NCBI RefSeq assembly: GCF_023229025.1
Contig: NZ_JALOAA010000024.1
Coordinates: forward strand, 1 to 32,772
Source: Sulfurimonas sp.
GTDB taxonomy: Bacteria; Campylobacterota; Campylobacteria; Campylobacterales; Sulfurimonadaceae
DNA length: 32,772 nt
Direction of reading: 5' to 3'
The notes beneath the pieces were generated by a model, which was given only the letters and a program-made list of their open reading frames with translations, ran no database searches and was not told the origin of the DNA. Below, piece by piece: positions 1-7,232 of this stretch; within the stretch, counting starts at the first letter, position 1; each line of letters starts with the position of its first letter. A program made the position numbers and the translations under genes.

Positions 1-2082
1 GATTATAAAGCTACTATTGAGTACAAAGACATAAGCTCTAAAAATCAAAAAGTTATTTTAGAAAAAGGTGAAAACCTTGGCGAAAAAGTAGGTATAGAGT
101 ATCTTAATAGCTATGTAGTAGAAAAGATTACAAAAAGTGAAGTAATTTTTACAAATGATATTTCACTGCCTCTTGGAGTGAGTGAAAGTTACGGTGTGCT
201 TCTTGATGAGATGCAGCGTGTTATTGTAGATACTGCTATTAAAAATCATTTTGAGAGGGAAGAAGAGCTATTTAAACTTGATATAAAAGCACTTTGTCTC
301 TTCTTTATAGATAGAGTTGATAAGTATTTGACAGATGAGGGTATAAACGGAGAGCTTGCAAAACTTTTTGAAAAATTGTATCTTAAAAATTTAGAAGAAG
401 TTTTAAAAAGAAAAAACCTTGATGAAGAGTATAAAAAGTATCTTTTGAAAACAAAAGAAAGTCTAAACGAGATACATAGCGGATACTTTGCAAAATCTAA
501 AAAAGAGGGAGATGAAGCAGAGGCTATAGAGCTGATACTCAACAAAAAAGAGGAGCTACTCTCCTTTGATAGTGATCTTAGATTTATCTTCTCTCAGTGG
601 GCACTGCAAGAGGGTTGGGATAATCCAAATGTAATGACACTTTGTAAATTAGCCCCAAGTAACTCTAAAATATCCAAACTCCAACAAATTGGTCGTGGAC
701 TTAGACTGGCTGTTAATCAAGATGGTAAGAGAATAACTGGGGATGATAGTAATTTTGAGTTTATCAATGAGCTTTTTGTAGTGGTGCCATCAACGGAAGA
801 AAACTTTGTAACTTCCATACAAAATGAGATTAGTGAAAATAGCATTAAGCAAGTTTCAAAACTGTTTAACGAAGATGTTATGGTAGAAAATCATATAGCA
901 GCTACACCAAGAGCGGCAACTAAACTACTTGATGAACTTGAAGAGATGGGATTTATTACTATCAATGAAGATGACATGAGTGAAATAACTATATCAAAAG
1001 AACAATATAGCTCAAAATCAAAAGAGTTGGAGTCTTTAGAGATGAAAGGGTGCGATAGCAAAAAACTAAAAGAGTATTTTGATAGCTTCTTTAAAACATC
1101 TAACCGAGTTAAAGCTAAAGATAGAAATGGTAAAAAAGAAAAAGGAAAAATCAAAATTCATCAAGCCAACTTTAAAAAGTTTAAAGCTCTGTGGGACAAC
1201 CTAAACTATGATGCAGTTGTAAAGTATGATATTGATAGCGATACTTTAATCAAATCAGCGATACAGATGATAGATGCAAACTTTGAGACAAGCGGTCAAG
1301 ATATCATCATAAAAAGAGATAAGAATGTTGAAAATAAAGAGAAACATGACAGCGAAAAAGAAACCCTAACGGTAGAAACACACTCCATTTTTACACTTTA
1401 TGAGTTTATAAAAGCATTATCAAACAATACAAAACTTAGTATGCAAACGATAGCTAAAGTCATGCATGGAATCAAAAAAGAGAAGTTTGGCTTAATACCT
1501 CAAAATGAGAATTTAGCACTCAAAAAAATAGAAGAACAACTTGTGAGTGCCATATACGAAACAATCATAAATAAAATATCTTATGACTTAAGAGAGATAA
1601 AAACTTGTAACACTTCTCTTGCCGATAAAAATGGAAATGTTAAAGAGTTTATACCAGAGGGAAGCTTAGGTGTTGAGACATATAAGATCAAGTCTCAAAA
1701 TGTAAGAGAAAAATCAATCTATGATGAAGATTTTATGGAGGTTGATAGTAGTATTGAAAAAATAACAATAGATGAGTCAAGTGATAAAAAAATTGTAGTT
1801 TTTGGAAAACTACCAAAAGTCAATATTCCGACCGCTCATGGAAGAAACTATAATCCAGATTTTGGATATGTAATAGAGTCTAGTGATCACAAAGAACTAT
1901 ACTTTGTTGTTGAGACTAAGGGGTATGAAAATAAAAATGATATAAGCACTAAAGAGAAATTGCAGATAAAAAGTGCCGAAGCATTTTTCAAAGAGTTAAA
2001 AGATAATGGTGTAAATGTAGAGTATAAGACAAAGATAAATAAAGATGATTTATCTCAAATGATTAAGGATATTTTGAAGTAA
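1..2082 (+). CDS. Type III restriction enzyme, Res (helicase-endonuclease) subunit, C-terminal part
   Basis: The frame is open from base 1, so the 5' end lies outside the window; 693 codons remain. Seen: the late superfamily 2 helicase motifs ALQEGWDNPNV (about residue 200) and QIGRGLRL (about 230), then a long Lys/Glu-rich spacer, then a PD-(D/E)XK endonuclease core near the end, YNPDFGY with Asp at codon 620 and VETKG with Glu 638 and Lys 640. This order is typical of type III Res subunits, which translocate on DNA and cut beside the recognition site when joined to a Mod methyltransferase. Walker A and B motifs and the mod gene would lie upstream, outside the window. The visible part has no frameshift and both nuclease residues, so it looks functional. 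The TAA at 2080 is followed by a terminator-like hairpin. Confidence 0.9.
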   Translation, partial: DYKATIEYKDISSKNQKVILEKGENLGEKVGIEYLNSYVVEKITKSEVIFTNDISLPLGVSESYGVLLDEMQRVIVDTAIKNHFEREEELFKLDIKALCLFFIDRVDKYLTDEGINGELAKLFEKLYLKNLEEVLKRKNLDEEYKKYLLKTKESLNEIHSGYFAKSKKEGDEAEAIELILNKKEELLSFDSDLRFIFSQWALQEGWDNPNVMTLCKLAPSNSKISKLQQIGRGLRLAVNQDGKRITGDDSNFEFINELFVVVPSTEENFVTSIQNEISENSIKQVSKLFNEDVMVENHIAATPRAATKLLDELEEMGFITINEDDMSEITISKEQYSSKSKELESLEMKGCDSKKLKEYFDSFFKTSNRVKAKDRNGKKEKGKIKIHQANFKKFKALWDNLNYDAVVKYDIDSDTLIKSAIQMIDANFETSGQDIIIKRDKNVENKEKHDSEKETLTVETHSIFTLYEFIKALSNNTKLSMQTIAKVMHGIKKEKFGLIPQNENLALKKIEEQLVSAIYETIINKISYDLREIKTCNTSLADKNGNVKEFIPEGSLGVETYKIKSQNVREKSIYDEDFMEVDSSIEKITIDESSDKKIVVFGKLPKVNIPTAHGRNYNPDFGYVIESSDHKELYFVVETKGYENKNDISTKEKLQIKSAEAFFKELKDNGVNVEYKTKINKDDLSQMIKDILK

Positions 2083-2103
2083 GATTTTGTTAGTTTTTTT
2101 GAT

Positions 2104-2136
2104 AAAAAGGCTAAGATAGCTAGTCCTAACCTTTTT
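2104..2136 (+). terminator. Terminator-like hairpin after the restriction gene
   Basis: AAAAAGG at 2104 pairs with CCTTTTT ending at 2136, with further partial pairing inside around one mismatch. It lies 22 bases after the Res stop codon and ends in a T run. The stem is AT-rich, so confidence is moderate. Confidence 0.45.
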
Positions 2137-2143
2137 GATTAAA

Positions 2144-2173
2144 TTGAAATGGGGTGATTTAGTTAAATATAAT
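2144..2173 (+). promoter_or_regulatory. Sigma-70-type promoter before the decayed small gene
   Basis: TTGAAA at 2144-2149 and TATAAT at 2168-2173 with an 18-base spacer. It points at the broken antitoxin-like reading frame that begins about 47 bases downstream, which suggests the gene was once expressed. Confidence 0.5.
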
Positions 2174-2219
2174 ACATTTTCCAATAATCATTATACTGCT
2201 TTTTGTATGAATATAAAGG

Positions 2220-2406
2220 ATGGCAGTGAAAACAATAGAGATGAAGTTAGAAGATGACTTATATGAAAGTATTTTGAGCAAATATTAAATCTAATGATAT
2301 GAATGTTACACCAGAGAATATTGATTGGTGGGGCAAGATTTAAGAAAAATATCAAAGAGACTTGGAAGCAGAGGGAAGAGAAATTTCTACAGAAGAAAAT
2401 CCTTAA
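2220..2406 (+). pseudogene. Decayed small antitoxin-like gene (frameshift plus in-frame stop)
   Basis: Frame one starts at ATG 2220 (or GTG 2226), reads MAVKTIEMKLEDDLYESILS and stops at TAA 2286. A second frame that becomes useful around 2278-2299 continues with NDMNVTPENIDWWGKI, hits TAA at 2341, then continues EKYQRDLEAEGREISTEENP to TAA 2404. Joined across one frameshift and one stop, this gives a hydrophilic protein of about 60 residues. A short beta-like start followed by an acidic helix resembles small ribbon-helix-helix antitoxins; that assignment is inference from style, not a recognised family. No toxin reading frame follows before the tRNA cluster. It sits beside a restriction gene, a common place for such remnants. 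The rest of 2083-2476 holds only the hairpin and promoter listed separately. Confidence 0.45.
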
Positions 2407-2476
2407 AGTGCTCATTCTATTTCTTAAAAAGGTTATTTAGTTTCGTTATTTAAGTAGTTTGAAGTGATTTTAAGAA

Positions 2477-2565
2477 TGGTGGACCCTCAGAGATTCGAAC
2501 TCTGGGAGGTATAACCCTCGCCGGTTTTCAAGACCGGTGCAATCGACCAACTCTGCCAAAGATCC
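2477..2565 (-). tRNA. tRNA-Ser (anticodon UGA)
   Basis: On the minus strand the acceptor GGATCTT pairs with AGGGTCC, followed by A and an encoded CCA. The anticodon arm is CCGGT-CTTGAAA-ACCGG, giving anticodon UGA. The long variable arm (GAGGGTTATACCTC region) is the type II form expected for serine. The T loop GTTCGAATC is standard. It is 89 bases with CCA. The discriminator base reads A and the acceptor holds two G-U pairs. Last gene of the four-tRNA cluster. Confidence 0.95.
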
Positions 2566-2601
2566 ACGTTTATATTTGAAAAGATTTTTTAAGTTTATAA
2601 C

Positions 2602-2675
2602 TGGAGGTGCCACCCAGATTTGAACTGGGGATAGCAGCTTTGCAGGCTGCGGCCTTACCACTTGGCGATGGCACC
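2602..2675 (-). tRNA. tRNA-Cys (anticodon GCA)
   Basis: Minus-strand cloverleaf with acceptor GGTGCCA paired to TGGCACC, discriminator U as expected for cysteine, and encoded CCA. The anticodon arm GCAGC-CTGCAAA-GCTGC gives GCA. It is 74 bases and lies between the tRNA-Leu and tRNA-Ser genes. Confidence 0.96.
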
Positions 2676-2698
2676 AGTCAAAAAACATATAAAATCAA

Positions 2699-2785
2699 TG
2701 GTGCCCGAGGCCGGACTTGAACCGGCACAGTATTGCTACCGGGGGATTTTAAGTCCCCTGCGTCTACCGATTTCGCCACCCGGGC
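2699..2785 (-). tRNA. tRNA-Leu (anticodon UAA)
   Basis: Minus-strand type II tRNA with acceptor GCCCGGG paired to CTCGGGC, discriminator A and encoded CCA. The anticodon arm GGGGA-CTTAAAA-TCCCC gives UAA. The long variable arm (CGGTAGCAATACTG region) and the GGTTCAAGTCC T arm are intact. It is 87 bases. Confidence 0.96.
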
Positions 2786-2827
2786 ATCGTTGGGTGTTTT
2801 AATTAACAGTTTATAATTTAAAAAATA

Positions 2828-2902
2828 TGGAGCGGGAAACGAGGTTCGAACTCGCGACCCCAACCTTGGCAAGGTTGTGCTCTACCACTGAGCTATTCCC
2901 GC
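2828..2902 (-). tRNA. tRNA-Gly (anticodon GCC)
   Basis: Minus-strand cloverleaf with acceptor GCGGGAA paired to TTCCCGC, discriminator U and encoded CCA. The anticodon loop TTGCCAA in stem AACC/GGTT gives GCC. It is 75 bases and is the first gene of the cluster, about 35 bases after a strong -10 box. Confidence 0.97.
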
Positions 2903-2936
2903 AATTTATGCACTTAGTTTTTTTTAAGTGAGCGGA

Positions 2937-2965
2937 ATTATAGCCACTTTATTTTTATTTGTAAA
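2937..2965 (-). promoter_or_regulatory. Promoter of the tRNA cluster
   Basis: Minus strand: TTTACA (2960-2965) and TATAAT (2937-2942) separated by exactly 17 bases, followed by a GC-containing stretch (TCCGC) and then tRNA-Gly. This is a near-consensus sigma-70 promoter and suggests one transcript for all four tRNAs. Confidence 0.8.
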
Positions 2966-2992
2966 GAGTTTTTATTAAAAAAATAAAAAAGA

Positions 2993-3001
2993 TGCTATAA
3001 T
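2993..3001 (+). promoter_or_regulatory. Extended -10 promoter of ilvD
   Basis: TGCTATAAT, an extended -10 box, lies 45 bases before the ilvD start. The upstream region is T- and A-rich with no clear -35 box, which is usual for vegetative promoters in Campylobacterota. It is back-to-back with the tRNA promoter. Confidence 0.65.
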
Positions 3002-3045
3002 CGCATTAATAATAAAAAGAGATAAACTATAAATGAAGGATTTTA

Positions 3046-4731
3046 ATGAGAAGTGATACAATAAAAAAGGGTTTTGACAAGGCTCCACATCGTTCATTAC
3101 TTCGAGCAACGGGATTAAAAGATGAAGATTTTGATAAACCGTTTATCGGGATAGCTAACAGCTATATAGACATCATTCCCGGTCACTTTTTCTTGCACGA
3201 GTATGGCGAGATTGTAAAGGATGCAATTCGTGAAGCCGGAGGAGTTCCTTTTGTATTTAACACTATAGGTGTTGATGATGGTATTGCTATGGGGCATGAC
3301 GGCATGCTATACTCTTTACCTTCACGTGAGATAATTGCAGACTCTATTGAGACTGTTATGAATGCGCATAAGCTTGATGCTCTTATATGTATCCCAAATT
3401 GCGATAAAATTGTTCCTGGTATGATAATGGGCGCGCTTCGTGTTAATGTTCCTACGGTTTTTGTCTCAGGCGGCCCAATGGCAGCAGGGCATAAAAAAGA
3501 TGGTACACCGATAGATTTGTCGACTGCATTTGAAGCCGTAGGCGAGCATGCTGAAGGGAAGATAACAGATGAAGAGCTTTATGATATAGAGTGCAATGCA
3601 TGTCCATCGGGTGGTAGTTGTTCAGGTATGTTTACCGCAAACTCTATGAACACACTATGTGAGGCTATGGGTATTGCACTTCCTGGAAACGGGACTGTTT
3701 TAGCTATGACTCCTGCTCGTATAGAGATGGTTAAAAAAGCTGCTAAGAGAATTGTTGAGATGGCTAAGGCAGATGACAGCAAGTATAACCTTCGCAATGT
3801 ATTAAACGAAAAAGCGGTTCATAATGCATTTGTGGTTGACATGGCTATGGGTGGAAGTTCAAATACGGTTCTTCATATGTTGGCTATTGCTAGAGAAGCG
3901 GAGGTTGATTTCCCGATTGAGAAAATCAATGAGATTGCGGATAGCGTAGCACACATTGCTAAAATATCTCCATCATTAACAACAGTTCACATGAAAGATA
4001 TAGATGATGCCGGCGGAGTTAATGCGGTTATGAAAGAGGTAAGCAGAAGAGGCGGACTTCTTTATCTTGACAACCCTACGGTAACGGGAGAAACACTAGG
4101 CGAGAGAATTAAAGATGCTAAAATTCTAAATAAAGAGATTATTCATACAAATGAAAATGCCTTCTCACAAGTCGGTGGACTCTCAATTCTTTTTGGAAAC
4201 CTTGCACTAGAGGGCGCGGTTGTAAAAACAGCAGGTATTGAGGCGCATATGCGTCAGTTTAAGGGTAGTGCAATCTGCTTTAACTCCCAGCCGGAAGCCA
4301 TCAAAGGCATAATGAGCCGTAGCGTTAAACCTGGCAATGTTGTTGTTATCCGCTATGAAGGACCAAAAGGCGGTCCCGGGATGCAAGAGATGCTTGCACC
4401 TACCGCGCTTATTCAAGGCATGGGGCTGGGTGATAGCGTTGCACTTATTACCGATGGTAGATTTAGTGGAGCGACAAAAGGTGCTAGCATTGGACATGTC
4501 TCTCCAGAAGCTGCTGAGGGCGGTTTAATAGCTTTTGTTGAAGATGGAGATGAGATAGAGCTTGATGTAGATAAGCACATTTTACGCCTCAATGTAAGTG
4601 ATGAAGTGATAGCAAAAAGAAAAGCCAACTATGTGCCGTATAAAAATGAAGTAAAGTCAAAATGGCTTAAGAGATACCAACTTTTAGTCTCAAATGCTTC
4701 AAATGGAGCAGTTTTAAAAACTGAGCTTTGA
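3046..4731 (+). CDS. ilvD: Dihydroxy-acid dehydratase
   Basis: Makes 2-keto acids from 2,3-dihydroxy acids in valine, leucine and isoleucine synthesis, and in pantothenate supply; a cytoplasmic iron-sulfur enzyme. The 561-residue length is normal. Seen: PNCDKIVPGM with Cys119, CPSGGSCSGMFTANSM with Cys186 and Cys192, and the C-terminal signature GLGDSVALITDGRFSG followed by GHVSPEAAEGG. The segment IIPGH near residue 45 has Gly where the [2Fe-2S] class carries Cys; this matches the E. coli-like class, known to hold an oxygen-sensitive [4Fe-4S] cluster. The start ATG has AAGGA seven bases upstream. It stands alone behind its own promoter, and a repeat-like hairpin region separates it from thrS. 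Confidence 0.97.
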   Translation: MRSDTIKKGFDKAPHRSLLRATGLKDEDFDKPFIGIANSYIDIIPGHFFLHEYGEIVKDAIREAGGVPFVFNTIGVDDGIAMGHDGMLYSLPSREIIADSIETVMNAHKLDALICIPNCDKIVPGMIMGALRVNVPTVFVSGGPMAAGHKKDGTPIDLSTAFEAVGEHAEGKITDEELYDIECNACPSGGSCSGMFTANSMNTLCEAMGIALPGNGTVLAMTPARIEMVKKAAKRIVEMAKADDSKYNLRNVLNEKAVHNAFVVDMAMGGSSNTVLHMLAIAREAEVDFPIEKINEIADSVAHIAKISPSLTTVHMKDIDDAGGVNAVMKEVSRRGGLLYLDNPTVTGETLGERIKDAKILNKEIIHTNENAFSQVGGLSILFGNLALEGAVVKTAGIEAHMRQFKGSAICFNSQPEAIKGIMSRSVKPGNVVVIRYEGPKGGPGMQEMLAPTALIQGMGLGDSVALITDGRFSGATKGASIGHVSPEAAEGGLIAFVEDGDEIELDVDKHILRLNVSDEVIAKRKANYVPYKNEVKSKWLKRYQLLVSNASNGAVLKTEL

Positions 4732-4740
4732 TGATTTGTA

Positions 4741-4812
4741 CGCAATATGAGCGAAGCCCATCTTGCTACGCTAGCCGCTTAGACGCTGAAGCTAGCCTCT
4801 TACGAGGCAGAG
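4741..4812 (-). repeat. Diverged intergenic repeat, copy 1 (ilvD-thrS gap)
   Basis: Read on the minus strand this contains, in order, TCGTAAGA, then 24 bases, TAGCGTAGC, then 18 bases, ATTGCG. The purA-fliJ gap (15428-15490, plus strand) has the same three words in the same order with 23- and 17-base gaps. The segment is clearly richer in G and C than surrounding intergenic DNA. It also contains ATGGGCTTC, present in copy 2 at another place. Confidence 0.5.
4770..4808 (+). promoter_or_regulatory. thrS leader: Two overlapping hairpins in the thrS leader
   Basis: GCTAGC at 4770-4775 can pair with GCTAGC at 4791-4796 over a 15-base loop. GCCTC at 4795-4799 can pair with GAGGC at 4804-4808 over loop TTAC. 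The two stems share bases 4795-4796, so they compete at their edges. thrS leaders in other bacteria are known control sites, but no tRNA-like feature or T-box is visible here, so a control role is only a guess. Confidence 0.3.
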
Positions 4813-4842
4813 AATAATAAATAGTAGATAGGAATATAAGAT

Positions 4843-6651
4843 TTGAATGCAATTGCAATAAAACACAACGATGAGATAGTAGATTTACAAACTGCTAAAG
4901 AGCTTGGTTTTGAGGGTGAGCAGATTCACTTGGACAACTCGCCTGACTCTTTAGAAGTTCTTCGCCACTCTACAGCGCACCTAATGGCTCAAGCCATAAA
5001 ATCACTCTACCCTGACGCAAAGTTTTATGTCGGACCTACCGTAAAAGAGGGCTTTTACTATGATTTTAAAACTAAAGAAGAGATTGGTGAAGGTGATCTG
5101 AAGACTATTGAAAAACAGATGCTCTCCTTTGCTAAGAAAAAGTATAAAATAGAAAAGTATGAAATTACAATGAGTGAGGCAAAAGAGAAGTTTAAAGATG
5201 ATAATCTAAAACTCTCTGTCATGGAGAGGATTACAAGCGATACTGTTTCTATCTATAAACAGGGAGAGTTTGAAGATTTGTGCCGTGGACCTCACTTGCC
5301 AAACATAGGGCTTATAAGATACTTTAAGCTTACTAAAATAGCAGGCGCATACCTTGGAGGAGACTCTAAAAATGAGATGCTTACTCGTATATACGGGATA
5401 GCATTTGCAGATAAAGAGGCACTAAAAGCTTATCTAGACATGATGGCTGAAGCTGAGAAACGAGACCATCGTAAAATAGGTGCAGAGATGAAGATGTTTG
5501 CATTCCGTGAAGAGGTTGGAGCAGGTTTTCCTATCTGGCTTCCGGCGGGTGGACGACTTCGCTCAAGATTAGAGTCACTTCTTTTTAAGGCGCACCGTAA
5601 GCGTGGTTATGAGCCTGTTCGTGGTCCTGAAATGCTAAGAAGCGACCTTTGGAAAACATCAGGACATTACCAAAACTATGGCGAAAACATGTACTTTACA
5701 AATATCGATGAGATAGAGTTTGGCATAAAACCTATGAACTGTGTCGGTCATATCAAAGTATATGAGGAGGATCTGCACTCATACAGAGACCTGCCTCTGA
5801 AATATTTTGAGTATGGTGTTGTTCATCGCCATGAGATGACGGGTGCGCTTCATGGACTCTTTCGTGTTAGAGAGTTCACGCAGGATGATGCACACATCTT
5901 TTGTAGAGCAGATCAGATTGAAGAGCAGATTATTGAGGTTGTTGATTTTGTAGATAAAATTATGTCCACATTTGAGTTTGATTATAAGATGATGATCTCT
6001 ACAAAACCCGAAAAAGCAGTTGGAAGCGATGAAGTGTGGGAAGTTTCTACACAGGCTCTAAAAAAAGCGATGGATAAAAATGCCCTTATTTATGAGATAG
6101 ATGAGGGTGGCGGAGCTTTTTACGGTCCGAAGATTGATATTAAAATAACAGACGCAATCGGCAGAGAGTGGCAGTGTGGCACTATTCAACTAGATTTTAA
6201 TCTTCCTGAGAGATTTGAGCTTGAGTATAACGGTGAGAACAATGACAAAATTCAGCCAGTAATGATTCATAGAGCAATTTTAGGTTCTTTTGAGCGTTTT
6301 ATTGGTATATTGACAGAGCATTACGCTGGAGAGTTTCCAATGTTTATAGCTCCGACTCAAGTTGCGATTGTTCCGATTGCTTCTACGCATAACGACTATG
6401 CTAAAGAGTTAGCTGATAAGCTGATGGATTTGGGAGCAGATAGTGAAATCTACTCTAAAAACGACTCTTTGAACAAAAGAGTAAGAACAGCGGAAAAGAC
6501 GAGAGTGCCTATGTTGATAATTATAGGTGATGAAGAGGTCCAGTCTCGAACTGTTGCAATACGTGACAGAAGAACGAGAGAACAATATAACTTAAGCGAG
6601 AGTGAATTTCTCTCACTTATACAAACTAAAATAAATGAGGTGAATTTTTGA
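4843..6651 (+). CDS. thrS: Threonine--tRNA ligase
   Basis: Charges tRNA-Thr in the cytoplasm. The 602-residue protein starts at TTG 4843 with an AGG 10 bases upstream; the next in-frame Met is at about residue 48, inside the conserved editing domain, so TTG is the likely start. Seen: the editing HxxxH in RHSTAHL (His42, His46) and CRGPHLP; the class II catalytic domain with MNCVGH (zinc Cys), FRVREFTQDDAH (motif 2) and MIHRAILGSFERF (motif 3); and a C-terminal anticodon-binding domain. Only about 40 residues precede the editing domain, so the usual N-terminal TGS domain is largely missing, which explains why the protein is shorter than the roughly 640 residues of E. coli ThrS. It overlaps infC by four bases. 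Confidence 0.97.
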   Translation: MNAIAIKHNDEIVDLQTAKELGFEGEQIHLDNSPDSLEVLRHSTAHLMAQAIKSLYPDAKFYVGPTVKEGFYYDFKTKEEIGEGDLKTIEKQMLSFAKKKYKIEKYEITMSEAKEKFKDDNLKLSVMERITSDTVSIYKQGEFEDLCRGPHLPNIGLIRYFKLTKIAGAYLGGDSKNEMLTRIYGIAFADKEALKAYLDMMAEAEKRDHRKIGAEMKMFAFREEVGAGFPIWLPAGGRLRSRLESLLFKAHRKRGYEPVRGPEMLRSDLWKTSGHYQNYGENMYFTNIDEIEFGIKPMNCVGHIKVYEEDLHSYRDLPLKYFEYGVVHRHEMTGALHGLFRVREFTQDDAHIFCRADQIEEQIIEVVDFVDKIMSTFEFDYKMMISTKPEKAVGSDEVWEVSTQALKKAMDKNALIYEIDEGGGAFYGPKIDIKITDAIGREWQCGTIQLDFNLPERFELEYNGENNDKIQPVMIHRAILGSFERFIGILTEHYAGEFPMFIAPTQVAIVPIASTHNDYAKELADKLMDLGADSEIYSKNDSLNKRVRTAEKTRVPMLIIIGDEEVQSRTVAIRDRRTREQYNLSESEFLSLIQTKINEVNF

Positions 6652-7163
6652 TTAAAAAAGACCGTGTCATAATGAATGACGATATTCGTGTACCGGAAGT
6701 GCGTTGCAATATAGATGGAGCAGAATCTTTAGGAGTAGTCTCTATTGATGAAGCTAGAGAAAAAGCAAATGAGATGGGTTTAGATTTGGTTTTAATTGCT
6801 CCGGATGCAAAGCCTCCCGTAGTAAAAATTATGGATTACGGTAAGTTTAAGTATCAAGAAGAGAAGAAGCAAAAAGAGCAGAGAAAAAATCAGGTCAAGA
6901 TTGACGTTAAAGAGATTAAACTATCTGTAAAAATTGCAGACAATGACATAAAATATAAAGTCAAACATGCAAGAGAGTTTTTAGAGCAGGGTAAACATGT
7001 GAAATTTCGCGTATTTTTAAGAGGTCGTGAAATGGCTAACCCGCAAGCCGGAAAAGAGGTTCTCCTTAGAGTTTGGCCTATGGTTGAAGATATTGGCGTT
7101 ATGGAAAAAGAGCCTAAGTTTGAAGGTCGCTACTACAACATGTACGTCGTCCCTCAAAAGTAG
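6648..7163 (+). CDS. infC: Translation initiation factor IF-3
   Basis: Binds the 30S subunit, keeps it apart from 50S and checks start-codon pairing. The 171 residues include the N-domain segment GLDLVLIAPDAKPPVVKIMDYGKFKY, given here by positions about 49-73, and the C-domain with KHVKFRVFLRGREMA. The frame opens at TTG 6648, which overlaps the thrS stop and has GAGGTG just upstream; an in-frame ATG eight codons later would give a shorter N-terminus. The family often uses a rare start codon for self-control, and TTG would fit, but TTG starts are common in this window. rpmI and rplT, usual downstream partners, do not follow here. Confidence 0.95.
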   Translation: MIKKDRVIMNDDIRVPEVRCNIDGAESLGVVSIDEAREKANEMGLDLVLIAPDAKPPVVKIMDYGKFKYQEEKKQKEQRKNQVKIDVKEIKLSVKIADNDIKYKVKHAREFLEQGKHVKFRVFLRGREMANPQAGKEVLLRVWPMVEDIGVMEKEPKFEGRYYNMYVVPQK

Positions 7164-7207
7164 CGATAGCGGTTTCGCAGAAAACTTTCTTTAGAAAAGT
7201 AGTTTTT

Positions 7208-7231
7208 TAAACGCAGAACTCTCTGCGTTTA
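7208..7231 (+). terminator. Strong hairpin between convergent infC and ABC exporter
   Basis: TAAACGCAGA pairs perfectly with TCTGCGTTTA over loop ACTC (10-bp stem). It is followed by an AT-rich tract and lies between two convergent genes, so it probably ends infC transcription, perhaps with a weaker bulged hairpin at about 7182-7208 that ends in a T run. It may work in both directions. Confidence 0.7.
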
Positions 7232-7232
7232 T

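Noticed and set aside
2191..2415. Minus-strand ORF of 74 codons opposite the decayed small gene
   Set aside because: No ribosome site, low-complexity hydrophobic composition, and it is explained as the complement of the broken plus-strand frames.
2469..2906. CRISPR-like spacing of similar elements
   Set aside because: The regular blocks are four tRNA genes; no direct repeat-spacer array is present anywhere in the window.
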